Shown one piece after another: positions 1 to 9,020 of a stretch of DNA of 64,000 nt (position 1 is its first letter; every line of letters begins with the position of its first letter). The DNA is from Anaerolineales bacterium HSG25 (GTDB taxonomy: Bacteria > Chloroflexota > Anaerolineae > 4572-78 > J111): positions 1-64,000 of the forward strand of contig JAUCGA010000006.1 of the NCBI GenBank assembly GCA_030377865.1, given 5' to 3'. The notes beneath the pieces are model-generated. The model saw nothing but the letters and a program-made list of their open reading frames with translations, searched no databases and was not told where the DNA came from. The position numbers and the translations under genes are program-made.

Positions 1-897
1 CCAGCCCCTCCAACTCCAACCGTTGCTCCATTAGAATCAACTGAAGAGGTTGAAACCGATACTACCGAAGATACCGCCACGGAGACTGAAACCGAGGCTG
101 AGGCTGAAACCGAAGCTGAAATCGAGACCGAATCTGAAACCGAAGCTGAAACCGAGGCTGAGGCAGAACCGGAGCCAGAACCAACAGAACCTCCGGCTCC
201 GTTAATCATTGAAGATATGGTTGAGATTTCGGCAGGAGCGGTAACTATTGGACAAGATGGTGGCAAACCAAAAAATGCTCCGGCTCATTCTGTTGACGTA
301 GCCGCGTTTGCTATTGACCGTTTTGAAGTGACCAATGATGATTATTCAGCTTTTGCCGATGATTCTGGCTATATGACCTATGCCGAAGAAAATGGCAGTA
401 AAAGCTGGCGAGATGTCACCGCTGACCGTGGTAATCATCCTATTGTTTATGTGACATGGAACGATGCTACTGCTTTTTGTGAATGGGCGGGTAAACGATT
501 GCCTACCGAGTTTGAATGGGAAAAAGCGGCTCGTGGTGAAGATTCCCGGATTTATCCGTGGGGTGATGCCTTTAACGTCGATGCTGGTAATTTTAAAGAA
601 CGTGGTATTCGTGGTACAACGGCAGTCGGTAGTTTTCCTGATGGAGCAAGTGCTTATGGCGTAGAAGACATGGCTGGTAATGTCCGCGAATGGGTCGCAA
701 ATTTCTTGTTGCCCTACGAAGGTCAAGCCGCTGATGCAGACCCTTACTTTGGCGAAACCTTCCGTATCCATCGTGGTGGTGGCTGGTTTGACGAAGAAGG
801 TGGTGAGGTTTTAACCACTTATAACCGTAACGCTGGTCCACCAGATGTAACGGCCAATGACGATATTGGTTTCCGCTGTGCCCGTAGTTTAGAATAA
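1..897 (+). CDS. FGE-sulfatase-fold protein, C-terminal part (5' end outside window)
   Basis: The frame is open from base 1, so the gene begins upstream; 298 codons are visible. Residues 1-70 are a low-complexity Pro then Thr/Glu/Ala linker built from T-E-T-E-A-E-like repeats, typical of an extracellular or flexible spacer. Residues 73-298 form an FGE-sulfatase (SUMF1, C-type-lectin-like) domain with the motifs [36 protein letters not shown] and IGFRC. The cysteine pair of true formylglycine-generating enzymes (in GGSxxCxxxxC) is absent, so catalysis is unlikely and a ligand- or protein-binding role is more plausible (inference). The same fold recurs in four genes between 46.2 and 55.4 kb. 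The ATG at 217 is internal and not the true start. Confidence 0.85.
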   Translation, partial: PAPPTPTVAPLESTEEVETDTTEDTATETETEAEAETEAEIETESETEAETEAEAEPEPEPTEPPAPLIIEDMVEISAGAVTIGQDGGKPKNAPAHSVDVAAFAIDRFEVTNDDYSAFADDSGYMTYAEENGSKSWRDVTADRGNHPIVYVTWNDATAFCEWAGKRLPTEFEWEKAARGEDSRIYPWGDAFNVDAGNFKERGIRGTTAVGSFPDGASAYGVEDMAGNVREWVANFLLPYEGQAADADPYFGETFRIHRGGGWFDEEGGEVLTTYNRNAGPPDVTANDDIGFRCARSLE

Positions 898-1059
898 GAA
901 TAGATAATTATAGGATACAATAACGCGATGAAGCTTGGTTTACCCATACATAGCCAAAATATGGTCAATAAAATTTCACGGAATAATGTTTTTATGGTAT
1001 GCAATTGCCAGATTTTGGGTAACGGTTATCTGTATCTATAAATATATATTGCTAACAAT

Positions 1060-1092
1060 GCCCGACTTATAAACAGTCGGGCGTTTATTTTT
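1060..1092 (+). terminator. Rho-independent terminator
   Basis: Perfect 8-bp stem GCCCGACT/AGTCGGGC with a 7-base loop, followed by a T-rich run. It lies 160 bp after the stop of the FGE-fold gene and just before element R4. Confidence 0.8.
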
Positions 1093-1099
1093 TATATAT

Positions 1100-1213
1100 G
1101 GCAGTTTCAACTTTCTTTTAAAATCTCCCAAAAATCGTTGGTTGATCCTGCTAAAGCCAGTCCCTTTCGACAGGCTCAGGGGACGGCGGGAAATTTATTT
1201 TTCTGGAACTGCC
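1100..1213 (+). mobile_element. R4 element, copy 1 (MITE-like, 3-bp target duplication)
   Basis: The ends are GGCAGTTTCA and the complement of TGGAACTGCC; inside them are AAAATCTCCCAAAA and a G-rich complement. TAT precedes it (1097-1099), and TAT follows once the R1 insertion and its duplicated GAACTGCC are removed (1313-1315), which fits a 3-bp target-site duplication. Copy 2 at 18642-18775 has TAA on both sides. There is no ORF, so it is non-autonomous. It abuts the start codon of the next gene. Confidence 0.7.
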
Positions 1214-1304
1214 GTAAATATTCAGTAAACTCGCCAGAAGGAACGTCAGAAACCCGATTTCTTTGAGAAATCGGGTTTCTAGGGCGGTTTTACTGAACTT
1301 TTAC
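1214..1304 (+). mobile_element. R1 element, copy 1 (IS66-like MITE, 8-bp TSD)
   Basis: 91-bp element with imperfect terminal inverted repeats GTAAATATTCAGT and GTAAAAGTTCAGT and a central 15-bp inverted repeat around AGAAACCCGATTTCT. Perfect 8-bp direct repeats GAACTGCC flank it (1206-1213 and 1305-1312). It is inserted in the right end of R4. GTAA ends and 8-bp duplications are hallmarks of the IS66 family, so a trans-acting IS66-type transposase is the likely mobiliser (inference). Confidence 0.9.
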
Positions 1305-1313
1305 GAACTGCCT

Positions 1314-2303
1314 ATGCGATTATTCTATCGCTTTTTACTAATCGTTCCGTGGCTAATTTTAGTGTTTGTCGGCTGTGTGCCACCTAATAATACACCTGTC
1401 GAAACTGCTACCTTGCCACCGCCTACACCGAGCCATAATCTTGAATTTGGTGACGGCTCAGATTTACTTGACCGAGTATTAGAACGAGGTGTTTTACGGG
1501 TTGGGGTGCGAGTTTGGCCCGATTCGGCGTTGGCCGCTCCAGTGTTTCGAGGTGCTTCCAACGCGGCTACGGGAGGAGCCTTAACTGGCTTTGAAGTTGA
1601 TATAGCCCAGAAACTAGCCCAACAGTTAGGGCTTGAGTTAGAGTTGGTCGAGGCTAATCCCGCTTTTTTGCTGACTGGAGCATGGCAAAATCAATGGGAT
1701 ATTGCGCTAGGAGCCATAACTCCGTTTGACCAGCCCTTGCTCTCGGCTCAACAGCCTATTTTTTATTCAAAAAGTTATGGCTACTTGCCGATGGGAATGT
1801 TAGTTGCTCAAGATAATACCGATATTTCGGGTTTGGTAGACTTAGCAAATAAACGATTAGCAGTTATAAACCACAGTGCCTATCAAGCTATTTTAGCACC
1901 CCGTAATTTACCCTTAACTGTACAGGGGCAACCCTTATCAATCCCATTACCTCCCGAAACAGAACAAGTGGCGGTCAGTAGTTTATCGTTAGCCATTGAG
2001 CGATTAGGTCAAGTAGATGAGATTGTTGAAGCGAATCAAGAGAACCAACATTTAGACGCTCTATTTGGCCCCACGCCCATGTTAGAGCAAGCGATTAGCA
2101 GTGGCTGGGCAGTCAAGTTTGCCCCTCACGCGGTCACGGTGGGGTATCAACCTGTTTCAGTCGCGGTCGTCTCTCAAGATGGCCTTAAGGTAGATAGATT
2201 ATTGCAAGAGATCAATCGTGTTTTAGCCCAAATGGATCAAGATAGCGACTTGTTAGCAATTTACCTGACTTGGTATGACCAAGATTTTAGCCGAGTACCG
2301 TAG
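1314..2303 (+). CDS. Family-3 solute-binding lipoprotein (amino-acid type)
   Basis: 329 aa. The frame could be opened upstream at 1263, but that part lies inside R1. The ATG at 1314 gives a clean lipoprotein signal (MRLFYRFLLIVPWLILVFVGC) with Cys at the end of the hydrophobic segment, and is preferred. The mature part follows the periplasmic binding protein family 3 pattern: GVLRVGVR, then GFEVDIAQKLAQQLGLELELV, then WDIALGAITP, ending near 329 aa, a usual length. The expected role is extracytoplasmic binding of a small polar substrate. No good Shine-Dalgarno sequence is visible. R4 and R1 sit directly upstream, so the native leader may have been displaced. The tandem family-3 gene downstream is a distant relative. 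Confidence 0.8.
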   Translation: MRLFYRFLLIVPWLILVFVGCVPPNNTPVETATLPPPTPSHNLEFGDGSDLLDRVLERGVLRVGVRVWPDSALAAPVFRGASNAATGGALTGFEVDIAQKLAQQLGLELELVEANPAFLLTGAWQNQWDIALGAITPFDQPLLSAQQPIFYSKSYGYLPMGMLVAQDNTDISGLVDLANKRLAVINHSAYQAILAPRNLPLTVQGQPLSIPLPPETEQVAVSSLSLAIERLGQVDEIVEANQENQHLDALFGPTPMLEQAISSGWAVKFAPHAVTVGYQPVSVAVVSQDGLKVDRLLQEINRVLAQMDQDSDLLAIYLTWYDQDFSRVP

Positions 2304-2351
2304 AAAACCAAAAGCTGTTCAGTTCTAATCTATATGGGCATAATCGTGACG

Positions 2352-2628
2352 CTACAAGCGTCACCTACAGTAATTTTGTCAGACATGAGGTCGTGGAGGT
2401 CACGCTTGTAGCGTGACAAGCATGGAGAACTGAACAACCCTATCCCCATTCCTACAAGCGTCACCTATAGTGATTTTGTCAGACATGAGGCCGTAGAGGT
2501 CACACTTGTGTAAATATTCAGTGAACTCGCCAGAAGGAACATCAGAAACCCGATTTCTTTGAGAAATCGGGTTTCTAGGGCAGTTTTACTGAACTTTTAC
2601 GACGAACATGGAGAACTGAACAGCCCTA
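2352..2628 (+). repeat. R7: two direct copies of an ~90-bp palindromic repeat, second split by R1
   Basis: Unit A (2352-2440) and unit B (2452-2628 without R1) share CTACAAGCGTCACCTA, TTTTGTCAGACATGAGG, GAGGTCAC, CTTGT and CATGGAGAACTGAACA. Each has an inverted pair CTACAAGCGT...ACGCTTGTAG. In unit B the R1 element sits between CTTGT and GACGAACATGG, so unit A is an internal empty-site control. No coding sense was seen. Confidence 0.7.
2510..2600 (+). mobile_element. R1 element, copy 2
   Basis: 91 bp, nearly identical to copy 1 (GTAAATATTCAGTGAA to CTGAACTTTTAC). The flanks are ACACTTGT and GACGAACA, so no target duplication remains. Comparison with unit A of R7 shows about 5 bp of target (AGCGT) missing at the junction, consistent with a local deletion or recombination after insertion. 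Confidence 0.85.
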
Positions 2629-2978
2629 GTAGGAAACCCTGTTAACTCCTTGTTCCCAAACTCAGTTTGGAAACACAATTGTTCAAGCAAACGCTGTTTG
2701 CGACTTGCTACATGCCAGAAACAGAATTTCTAGGGCAAATACGTTCCCAATCTGGAGATTGGGAACGAGGGAAACGAGGGAAATCTCCAAAACGAGGGAA
2801 GTTTTGCAAAGTTTAGACCTTCAAGAAACTTCGTACCTTGAAGGACGCGAAGCCGTTCACCTCCGAGGTGCGAAGCTCCTCGTTCGCCCGTTGGTAGTTC
2901 GGGGAGGTGTTTGAGAAAAACCCCGCAAGATTTATTTAACAGTGTATTTAGTTTGTAGTCGTTGTTAGTTGTTTAATT
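2629..2978. other. Non-coding stretch with small palindromes
   Basis: No gene supported. It holds TTCCCAATCTGGAGATTGGGAA (a palindrome in two halves, 2747-2768), GAGGGAAACGAGGGAAA-type direct repeats, and a CTTCAAG/CTTGAAGG inverted pair that recurs near 16.1 and 29.9 kb. A 69-codon frame here has no start signal or family resemblance. Confidence 0.6.
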
Positions 2979-2992
2979 AAGGAGAAAAAGAG

Positions 2993-4678
2993 ATGCGTAC
3001 CAAAAAACTGTTTTTTATAATGGCAACATTGCTAACTCTAGCCTTAGTCGCCGCCCAGTGTGGTGGAGCCGAGCCTGCCGCACCACCTAAGGAAGAAGCT
3101 CCCAAAGAGGAACCTGCCCCTGAAAAAGAAGAACCAGCCGAAGAACCGGCGAAAGAGGAAGCCAAACCAGCCTCTGATGCGTTACCTGATTTAGCTGGAC
3201 GCGATATCACGATCGCCATTGAGAACGCTTATCTACCCTTTAACTATATTTCACTGGAGACAGGCGAGCCGGGCGGTTGGGACTATGACGCTTGGGATGA
3301 AATCTGTAACCGCTTGAACTGCGTGCCGGTTTATCAAGAAGTAGCTTGGGATGGCATGATTGCCGCAGTGGGTCAAGGTCAGTATGATGCCGCCGCTGAC
3401 GGAATTACGATTACTGATGAACGGGCCGAAGTGGTTGATTTTTCAGACGGCTACATCACCATTGATCAACGATTGTTGACCCGTAAAGATGAAGACCGTT
3501 TTGACGGGCCGGAAAGCCTCGCCGCCGATGAAAACTTGTTAATCGGTTCCCAAGTCGGTACAACGAACTATGTCACGGCTGAGGAGTTGGTCGGCCCCGA
3601 CCGAGTGGTTTCCTTTAATGATTTTGGCTTGGCTGTACAAGCTCTGTTGGCCGGAGATGTGGACGCGGTGGTCATGGATGAGACTGCTGGTCAAGGGTAT
3701 GTGGGGGTCAACGCCGAAGAGTTGCAACTGTTAGGCCCATCAATGGAGAGTGGTGAGCTTGGCTTTATTTATCCGCAGGGAAGCGATCTCGTCGAGCCTG
3801 TCAACGCCGCTTTGGCCTCGATGAAAGCTGACGGTACTTTGGATACGTTAGCCGCAGAATATTTCTCCAACAACTTTACCGTCACTTATGATGATATTGG
3901 CGATGGGGCTTATACTGAATCTGCAGCCGCTGACTTGCCTGATTTAGAAGGTCGCGAAATTACAATTGCTATTGAGAATGCTTATCTACCCTTTAACTAT
4001 ATTTCACTGGAGACAGGCGAGCCGGGCGGTTGGGACTATGACGCTTGGGATGAAATCTGTAACCGCTTGAACTGCGTGCCGGTTTATCAAGAAGTGGCTT
4101 GGGATGGCATGATCGCCGCGGTGGGTCAAGGTCAGTATGATGCCGCCGCTGACGGAATTACGATTACTGATGAACGGGCCGAAGTGGTTGATTTTTCAGA
4201 CGGCTACATCACCATTGATCAACGATTGTTGACCCGTAAAGATGAAGACCGTTTTGACGGGCCGGAAAACCTCGCCGCCGATGAAAACTTGTTAATCGGT
4301 TCCCAAGTCGGTACAACGAACTATGTCACGGCTGAGGAGTTGGTCGGCCCCGACCGAGTCATTTCCTTTAATGATTTTGGTTTGGCCGTACAAGCTCTAT
4401 TAGCCGGAGATGTGGATGCAGTGGTCATGGATGAGACTGCTGGTCAAGGGTATGTGGGGGTCAACGCCGAAGAGCTACAACTGTTAGGCCCATCAATGGA
4501 GAGTGGTGAACTTGGCTTCATCTATCCGCAGGGAAGCGATCTAGTCGAGCCTGTCAACGCCGCTTTAGCCTCGATGAAAGCTGACGGTACTTTGGATACG
4601 TTAGCCGCAGAATATTTCTCCAACAACTTTACCGTCACTTATGATGATATTGGTGAAGGTGCGTACACCGAAGAATAA
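2993..4678 (+). CDS. Tandem-domain family-3 solute-binding lipoprotein
   Basis: 561 aa. Strong SD AAGGAG at 2979-2984. The lipoprotein signal ends in VAAQC (Cys23), followed by a Pro/Glu/Lys spacer. Two family-3 binding domains follow, residues ~63-313 and ~314-561, repeating with an exact 753-bp (251-residue) period. Both have [16 protein letters not shown] or its variant, [31 protein letters not shown] and [13 protein letters not shown]. The copies are almost identical except at the N-terminal edge, so the duplication is recent or kept alike by conversion. Each domain should bind its own ligand. It is cotranscribed or paired with the permease at 4785. Normal family members have one domain of about 250 residues. 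Confidence 0.9.
   Translation: MRTKKLFFIMATLLTLALVAAQCGGAEPAAPPKEEAPKEEPAPEKEEPAEEPAKEEAKPASDALPDLAGRDITIAIENAYLPFNYISLETGEPGGWDYDAWDEICNRLNCVPVYQEVAWDGMIAAVGQGQYDAAADGITITDERAEVVDFSDGYITIDQRLLTRKDEDRFDGPESLAADENLLIGSQVGTTNYVTAEELVGPDRVVSFNDFGLAVQALLAGDVDAVVMDETAGQGYVGVNAEELQLLGPSMESGELGFIYPQGSDLVEPVNAALASMKADGTLDTLAAEYFSNNFTVTYDDIGDGAYTESAAADLPDLEGREITIAIENAYLPFNYISLETGEPGGWDYDAWDEICNRLNCVPVYQEVAWDGMIAAVGQGQYDAAADGITITDERAEVVDFSDGYITIDQRLLTRKDEDRFDGPENLAADENLLIGSQVGTTNYVTAEELVGPDRVISFNDFGLAVQALLAGDVDAVVMDETAGQGYVGVNAEELQLLGPSMESGELGFIYPQGSDLVEPVNAALASMKADGTLDTLAAEYFSNNFTVTYDDIGEGAYTEE
3228..4673 (+). repeat. In-frame 753-bp tandem duplication inside the binding-protein gene
   Basis: From CTTATCTACCCTTTAACTAT at 3228 and again at 3981, the two halves run nearly base for base to the end of the gene, with scattered silent changes and few replacements (for example GESLAAD versus GENLAAD). 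Such a repeat could expand, contract or collapse in assembly. Confidence 0.9.
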
Positions 4679-4687
4679 AACCATAAG

Positions 4688-4769
4688 TGTCAGCTTAACG
4701 TTTGTAGTAGGCGATTCATCGCCTCAAACGGCACTAAAGTACCTACTACGAACCTCTTAAGTTGACGAT
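4688..4769. repeat. Inverted repeat between binding protein and permease genes
   Basis: Arms GTTTGTAGTAGG (4700-4711) and CCTACTACGAAC (4742-4753) are nested in outer arms TCAGCTTAA and TTAAGTTGA. In RNA this would form a long stem between the genes. Such hairpins often protect the upstream mRNA and lower expression of the permease (inference). There is no T-run, so it is not a simple terminator. Confidence 0.6.
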
Positions 4770-4784
4770 CATGGAATAAAAACT

Positions 4785-5624
4785 ATGTCAAAAAAATCCG
4801 AAGCCTCCTCAATATCAGCCGAAGTCGTTAAAAATCTGCCGTGGTGGTTTATCGCCATTATTTTGCTAGGTGTTTATTTCGTCATTCTGGTCTTCACGAA
4901 TGACCTATATGCCGAAGTGTTTGCCTTTGTGAAAGATGGTGTTCTGACGACGATACAGATTACTGCTACCGCGTATGCTTTTTCTATTACTATTGGCATG
5001 TTTACCGGTTTAGCCTTAGTCTCTAAAAATAGATTAGTTTACAACGCCGCTACCTTTTATGTGCAGGTGATACGGGGGATACCGATTTTGGTTATCATCC
5101 TCTATATTGCCTTTGCCGGAGTTCCGCTTGTTGTATCAGGAATTAATCTGATCGGGACAACCTTGGCTGATATGGGGCTTTTGGGAGCAGAGAACATTTT
5201 TGTTTCCCTACAAAATCGTGATATTAGTTTGTTGTATCGCGGGGTTATTGCTTTAGCAATCAGTTATGGTGCTTTTTCGGCTGAGATATTCCGAGCCGGG
5301 ATTCAGTCGATTGGGCATGGACAGATGGAAGCGGCTCAATCATTAGGTATGAGCTATATCCAAGCCATGCGACATATCATTTTACCACAAGCCGTGCGTC
5401 GAGTTTTGCCACCGTTGGGTAATGACTTAATCGCCATGCTCAAAGAATCATCACTAATATCGGCTTTGGGTGTACGTGAAATTACCCAAATGGGGAAACT
5501 GTATAGTGCTAAATCGTTTGAATATTTAGCTACCTACAACGTAGTCGCTGTTCTTTATCTGACCATGACCGTCCTACTCTCATTGGGTGTGCGGGCCATG
5601 GAAAAACGCTTTAGAATCAACTAA
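4785..5624 (+). CDS. Amino-acid-type ABC transporter permease (HisM/GlnP family)
   Basis: 279 aa integral membrane protein of the BPD_transp_1 superfamily, polar amino-acid branch. It has an N-terminal membrane segment (WWFIAIILLGVYFVILVF), then a permease core with TIQITATAYAFSITIGMFTGLAL and FYVQVIRGIPILVIIL. The EAA loop EAAQSLGMSYIQAMRHIILPQA, which contacts the ATPase, is present. It most likely forms a homodimeric channel fed by the tandem family-3 protein upstream. The partner ATPase (GlnQ type) is not in this window. The start ATG is preceded by a weak GGA-type SD. Confidence 0.9.
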   Translation: MSKKSEASSISAEVVKNLPWWFIAIILLGVYFVILVFTNDLYAEVFAFVKDGVLTTIQITATAYAFSITIGMFTGLALVSKNRLVYNAATFYVQVIRGIPILVIILYIAFAGVPLVVSGINLIGTTLADMGLLGAENIFVSLQNRDISLLYRGVIALAISYGAFSAEIFRAGIQSIGHGQMEAAQSLGMSYIQAMRHIILPQAVRRVLPPLGNDLIAMLKESSLISALGVREITQMGKLYSAKSFEYLATYNVVAVLYLTMTVLLSLGVRAMEKRFRIN

Positions 5625-5626
5625 TC

Positions 5627-5659
5627 AGCTACCCACAAGTTTGTAACTTGCGGGTAGCT
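5627..5659. repeat. R5 hairpin, copy 1
   Basis: AGCTACCCACAAGTT and AACTTGCGGGTAGCT form a 15-bp stem right after the permease stop. The same hairpin recurs at 25414-25446 and twice at 40.6-40.7 kb, so it is a dispersed repeat that may double as a transcription end. No T-run follows. Confidence 0.65.
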
Positions 5660-5904
5660 TGCCCTGCATAGTTTTATAGTTGTATCATGCTTTTTAACTT
5701 GCGTTTAAGGCAAGGCTAGTAGTATGGTCTCACATTTTACTTAAAGGGGGTGATGCCGTAGGAAAACGCGTTGGTATTGTTAATTTTTAACAGAACATCT
5801 TACACCTAAGTTAAGATGTTCTAAAAATATGGACAAGGAGCAAATAAGCCCATCCATGATTATATACTCAATGATTAGATGTCTTGAGGAGGAGATTTTA
5901 AGAG
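5660..5904 (+). other. Leader region of the first fused binding-protein gene
   Basis: No gene. It contains a small inverted pair AACATCTTA...TAAGATGTT (5792-5822) and ends with GAGGAGATTTTAAGAG before the ATG. The last ~17 bases are identical to those before the paralogue at 9268, so the duplication included the ribosome-binding site. Confidence 0.5.
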
Positions 5905-8775
5905 ATGAGTAAACGATTTTTTCTGTTGATTTGCCTGTTAGCCTCGGTCGCCTTGATTGCGGCTCAATGTGGTGGTGCCGCCACACCTGAACCTAAAGAA
6001 GAACCGGCCGCCGAAGAACCAGCCGCCGAAGAACCAGCCGCCGAAGAACCAGCCGCCGAAGAACCAGCCGCCGAAGAACCAGCCGCCGAAGAACCAGCCG
6101 CCGAAGAACCAGCCGCCGAAGTTGCCAGTTGTGAAGATGCCCTTGGTTGTATAACCGTCGCCCCCGGCGATCCAATTCGCATCGCCTCTGCCCTCGTGAT
6201 TGCTGGACCAAACGAAACCTTGGGAATCGACTCCCAACGTGGTGCTGAAATCGCCATTGATGATTATGGCGAAATTGCTGGTCACTCGGTAGAACTGCAA
6301 GCCGAGGACGCTGGCTGTTCTGCTGAGGGTGGTCAAACCGCCGCTCAAAAAATTGCCTCAGATGAGAGCATCGCCGCTGTTGTGGGGCATAACTGCTCTA
6401 GCTCTTGTACCCCCGCCGCCCCCATCTATAATGATGCCGGTTTGACTATGGTATCAACCTCATGTACTGCGCCAGCCTTAACCGATCCGGTTAACCACAC
6501 CCCAAGTTTCTTACGAACTGCTCATAACGACAACGTTCAAGGTCGGGTGATGGCTGAATATGTGTACAACGAACTCGGTTTAACCAGTGCGGCCACCATC
6601 CACGATGGTAGCCCCTACGCCGAGCAGTTACAACAAGTCTTTGCTGACGTATTCACCGAACTTGGTGGAACGGTTACAGCTCAAGAAGCAGTCAACATCG
6701 GTGATACCGACATGCGTCCGGTGCTGACCTCTATTTCTGCCGGTGCCCCAGAGTTTATCTACTATCCCATCTTTATTGCTGAAGGTGCATTTATCACCGT
6801 TCAGTCTAAAGAGATTGCTGGTTTGGAAAACGTTCAACTGGCTGGTGCTGACGGTATGATCTCACCTGACTTCATCGCCGCCGCCGGAGAAGCCGCCGAA
6901 GGGATGATTATCTCCGGTCCTGATCTGAACTTTGCCGGTGGGGCTTATGCTGATTTCCTTTCCAAGCACGAAGCCAAATATGGTGGCGAGCCTGTTGCCG
7001 CTTTCCATGCTCATGCTTACGATGCCGCCTCAATCATCCTTAGTGCCATCGACTCTGTGGCTCAAACCGATGGCGATGGTAACACCATCATCGGTCGTCA
7101 AGCATTGCGTGATGCTATCTATGCTACCTCTGGTCATGCTGGTATTACAGGTAACTTAAGCTGTAACGAAAATGGTGACTGTGCTGACCCGAAAATCGCG
7201 GTCAACACGATTAGTGGTGGTGCATACGTCCCTGTTGGTGGTGGCGGTGATGCCGCTTGTGAATATGGTGGTCTGCTAAAGAGCATCGAAGCGGTTGATG
7301 ACCTAACCGTCAAATTCAACCTCTGTTCACCGGACGTAGCCTTCCCTTCAAAAATGGCCTTTACCGCCTTTAGTATCCATCCTTCCGAATATCTGGAAGA
7401 AACCAATGGAACTGGCGACATCTTAGAAAAACCAATCGGCACTGGCCCTTACCAAATGACCGCTTGGAACCGTGGTGAAGATATTGTGCTCGAAAAGTTT
7501 GACGACTACTGGGGCGAAACAGCTAAAACCGACACCGTCATTTTCCGCTGGAGTTCAGAAGGCGCACAACGTCTGCTCGAACTGCAATCCGGTACCGTTG
7601 ACGGAATCGACAACCCCTCACCCGATGACTTCGCCGTCATTGAAGGGGATGATACCTTAGCTCTTTATCCTCGTGAAGGTCTTAACGTCTTCTACTTGGG
7701 TATGAACACTGCCTTCCCACCGTTTGACAACGAACTGGTTCGTCAAGCCATGACTTACGGGATTGACAAAAGCCGTATCGTCGATAACTTCTATCCGGCT
7801 GGTTCAATCACCTCCGAATACTTCACCCCATGTGCTATTCCGGGTGGCTGTACTGGTGATGCCTTCCCCACTTATGATCCTGAAAAAGCCAAAGAACTGT
7901 TGGCCGAAGCGGGTTATGCAGACGGGTTTGACACCAAAATCTCCTATCGTGATGTGGTTCGAAGCTACTTGCCAGAGCCGGGTGTTGTCGCTCAGGATAT
8001 TCAAGCCCAACTGGCTGACTTAGGAATCAATATCCAAATCGAAGTCATGGAAAGTGGTGCTTTCCTTGATGCCGCCGATGCTGGCGAACTCGAAGGCTTC
8101 CACATGTTAGGTTGGGGCGCTGACTATCCAGACCCAACCAACTTCTTAGACTACCACTTTGGCAGTGGCGCGAGCGCTCAGTTTGGCGAAGGTTTCACAG
8201 ATATTCATGATGCTTTAGCCTTAGGCGCGAGCCTAGTCGATCAAGCAGAGCGTGATGTCGCTTATGCCAATGCCAACAACTTACTCATGCAACACTCACC
8301 GATGGTGCCGATTTCACACGGTGGTTCTGGTACAGCCTTTAAAGCTGGAGCCGAAGGCGCGCATGCCTCACCATTAGGCAACGAGTACTTTGCCGTGATG
8401 GAAGTACCCGGCCAAGATACCTTCATCTGGATGCAGAATGCTGAACCAATCAGCACCTACTGTGCCGATGAAACTGATGGCGAAACCTTGCGACTGTGTG
8501 AGCAGTTCGCTGAGCCATTGTTAGCCTACGAAGTGGCTGGTACCGCGGTGAAACCAGCTCTAGCTGAAAGCTACGAAGCCAGTGACGACCTAACTGAGTG
8601 GGTATTCTACTTACGTCCGGGTGTTAAATTCCATGACGGCTCAGACCTTGATGCAGAAGATGTTATCAAGAGCTTTGAAGCCCAATGGGATGCCGCCAGC
8701 CCGCTCCATACCGGACGCGCCGGTGACTTCACCTACTTCAATGCCTTCTTTGGTGCTTTCAAAAACGCTGAATAG
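5905..8775 (+). CDS. Fused binding lipoprotein: LivJ-type domain + circularly permuted family-5 domain
   Basis: 956 aa. Signal MSKRFFLLICLLASVALIAAQC (Cys22), then eight E-E-P-A-A units (residues 33-72). Residues ~75-445 are a type-I periplasmic (Leu/Ile/Val, LivJ-like) binding domain (RIASALVIAGPNETLGID, GHNCSSSCTPAAPIYNDAG). Residues ~449-956 match a family-5 (peptide/nickel, DppA/OppA type) domain in permuted order. The middle and C-terminal parts come first (SIEAVDDLTVKFNL, KPIGTGPYQMTAW, FDNELVRQAMTYGIDK). From ~838 follow the segments that normally open the fold (EPLLAYE, VKPALAESYEASDDL, YLRPGVKFHDGSDLDAEDV), ending at FFGAFKNAE. DppB/DppC-like permeases lie downstream. The order may be common in this phylum; the fusion to a LivJ domain is the odder part. 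Confidence 0.85.
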   Translation: MSKRFFLLICLLASVALIAAQCGGAATPEPKEEPAAEEPAAEEPAAEEPAAEEPAAEEPAAEEPAAEEPAAEVASCEDALGCITVAPGDPIRIASALVIAGPNETLGIDSQRGAEIAIDDYGEIAGHSVELQAEDAGCSAEGGQTAAQKIASDESIAAVVGHNCSSSCTPAAPIYNDAGLTMVSTSCTAPALTDPVNHTPSFLRTAHNDNVQGRVMAEYVYNELGLTSAATIHDGSPYAEQLQQVFADVFTELGGTVTAQEAVNIGDTDMRPVLTSISAGAPEFIYYPIFIAEGAFITVQSKEIAGLENVQLAGADGMISPDFIAAAGEAAEGMIISGPDLNFAGGAYADFLSKHEAKYGGEPVAAFHAHAYDAASIILSAIDSVAQTDGDGNTIIGRQALRDAIYATSGHAGITGNLSCNENGDCADPKIAVNTISGGAYVPVGGGGDAACEYGGLLKSIEAVDDLTVKFNLCSPDVAFPSKMAFTAFSIHPSEYLEETNGTGDILEKPIGTGPYQMTAWNRGEDIVLEKFDDYWGETAKTDTVIFRWSSEGAQRLLELQSGTVDGIDNPSPDDFAVIEGDDTLALYPREGLNVFYLGMNTAFPPFDNELVRQAMTYGIDKSRIVDNFYPAGSITSEYFTPCAIPGGCTGDAFPTYDPEKAKELLAEAGYADGFDTKISYRDVVRSYLPEPGVVAQDIQAQLADLGINIQIEVMESGAFLDAADAGELEGFHMLGWGADYPDPTNFLDYHFGSGASAQFGEGFTDIHDALALGASLVDQAERDVAYANANNLLMQHSPMVPISHGGSGTAFKAGAEGAHASPLGNEYFAVMEVPGQDTFIWMQNAEPISTYCADETDGETLRLCEQFAEPLLAYEVAGTAVKPALAESYEASDDLTEWVFYLRPGVKFHDGSDLDAEDVIKSFEAQWDAASPLHTGRAGDFTYFNAFFGAFKNAE
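6001..6120 (+). repeat. Eight tandem 15-bp units coding E-P-A-A-E
   Basis: Eight exact or near-exact copies of GAACCAGCCGCCGAA in the linker behind the lipoprotein cysteine. Unit number can change by slippage without breaking the frame. The paralogue at 9268 has a degenerate version of this linker. Confidence 0.95.
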
Positions 8776-8802
8776 GTTACACCCATGTAAGGGTAGTATC
8801 CC

Positions 8803-9000
8803 TAAGAATCGGGATTAAATAAGTTGCGCGTCCCAGAGTGGTTCAATCGTAAATATTCAGTGAACTCGCCAGAAGGAACGTCAGAAACCCGATTTCTTTG
8901 AGAAATCGGGTTTCTAGGGCGGTTTTACTGAACTTTTACGTTCAATCTTAAAGATTGAACCACTCTTATGACCAACATGCATGAGAGACTTATTCACCCC
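8803..9000 (+). repeat. R2 element, copy 1, split by R1
   Basis: Left end AATCGGGATTAAATAAGTTG, then AGAGTGGTTCAATC. After the R1 insertion it continues GTTCAATCTTAAAGATTGAACCACTCT. The right end has decayed. Full copies at 29991-30090 and 52908-53008 show the same order. Confidence 0.75.
8849..8939 (+). mobile_element. R1 element, copy 3 (8-bp TSD inside R2)
   Basis: 91 bp. Perfect flanking 8-bp direct repeats GTTCAATC at 8841-8848 and 8940-8947. Removing the element plus one repeat restores the uninterrupted palindrome AGAGTGGTTCAATC...GATTGAACCACTCT seen in other R2 copies. This is direct evidence of transposition. Confidence 0.93.
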
Positions 9001-9020
9001 GTTTTAGGAGATAAAGGGAT

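Noticed and set aside
1-897. True formylglycine-generating enzyme activity for this and the later FGE-fold genes
   Set aside because: The Cys pair needed for oxidation is absent in all of them, and no sulfatase gene is nearby.
1263-1313. Upstream start for the first binding lipoprotein, within R1
   Set aside because: The extra residues are encoded by the repeat and recur at other R1 copies; the next ATG opens a proper lipoprotein signal.
2705-2914. 69-codon ORF in the repeat-rich gap
   Set aside because: No SD, repeat-derived sequence, no family resemblance.
6001-6120. CRISPR-like tandem repeat
   Set aside because: Units are contiguous 15-mers inside a coding frame, without spacers.
5938-6348. 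Minus-strand ORFs rich in Gly-Gly-Trp-Phe or Ala-Gly-Ser over the E-P-A-A repeat
   Set aside because: They are mirror frames of the 15-bp repeat in a strongly supported gene.
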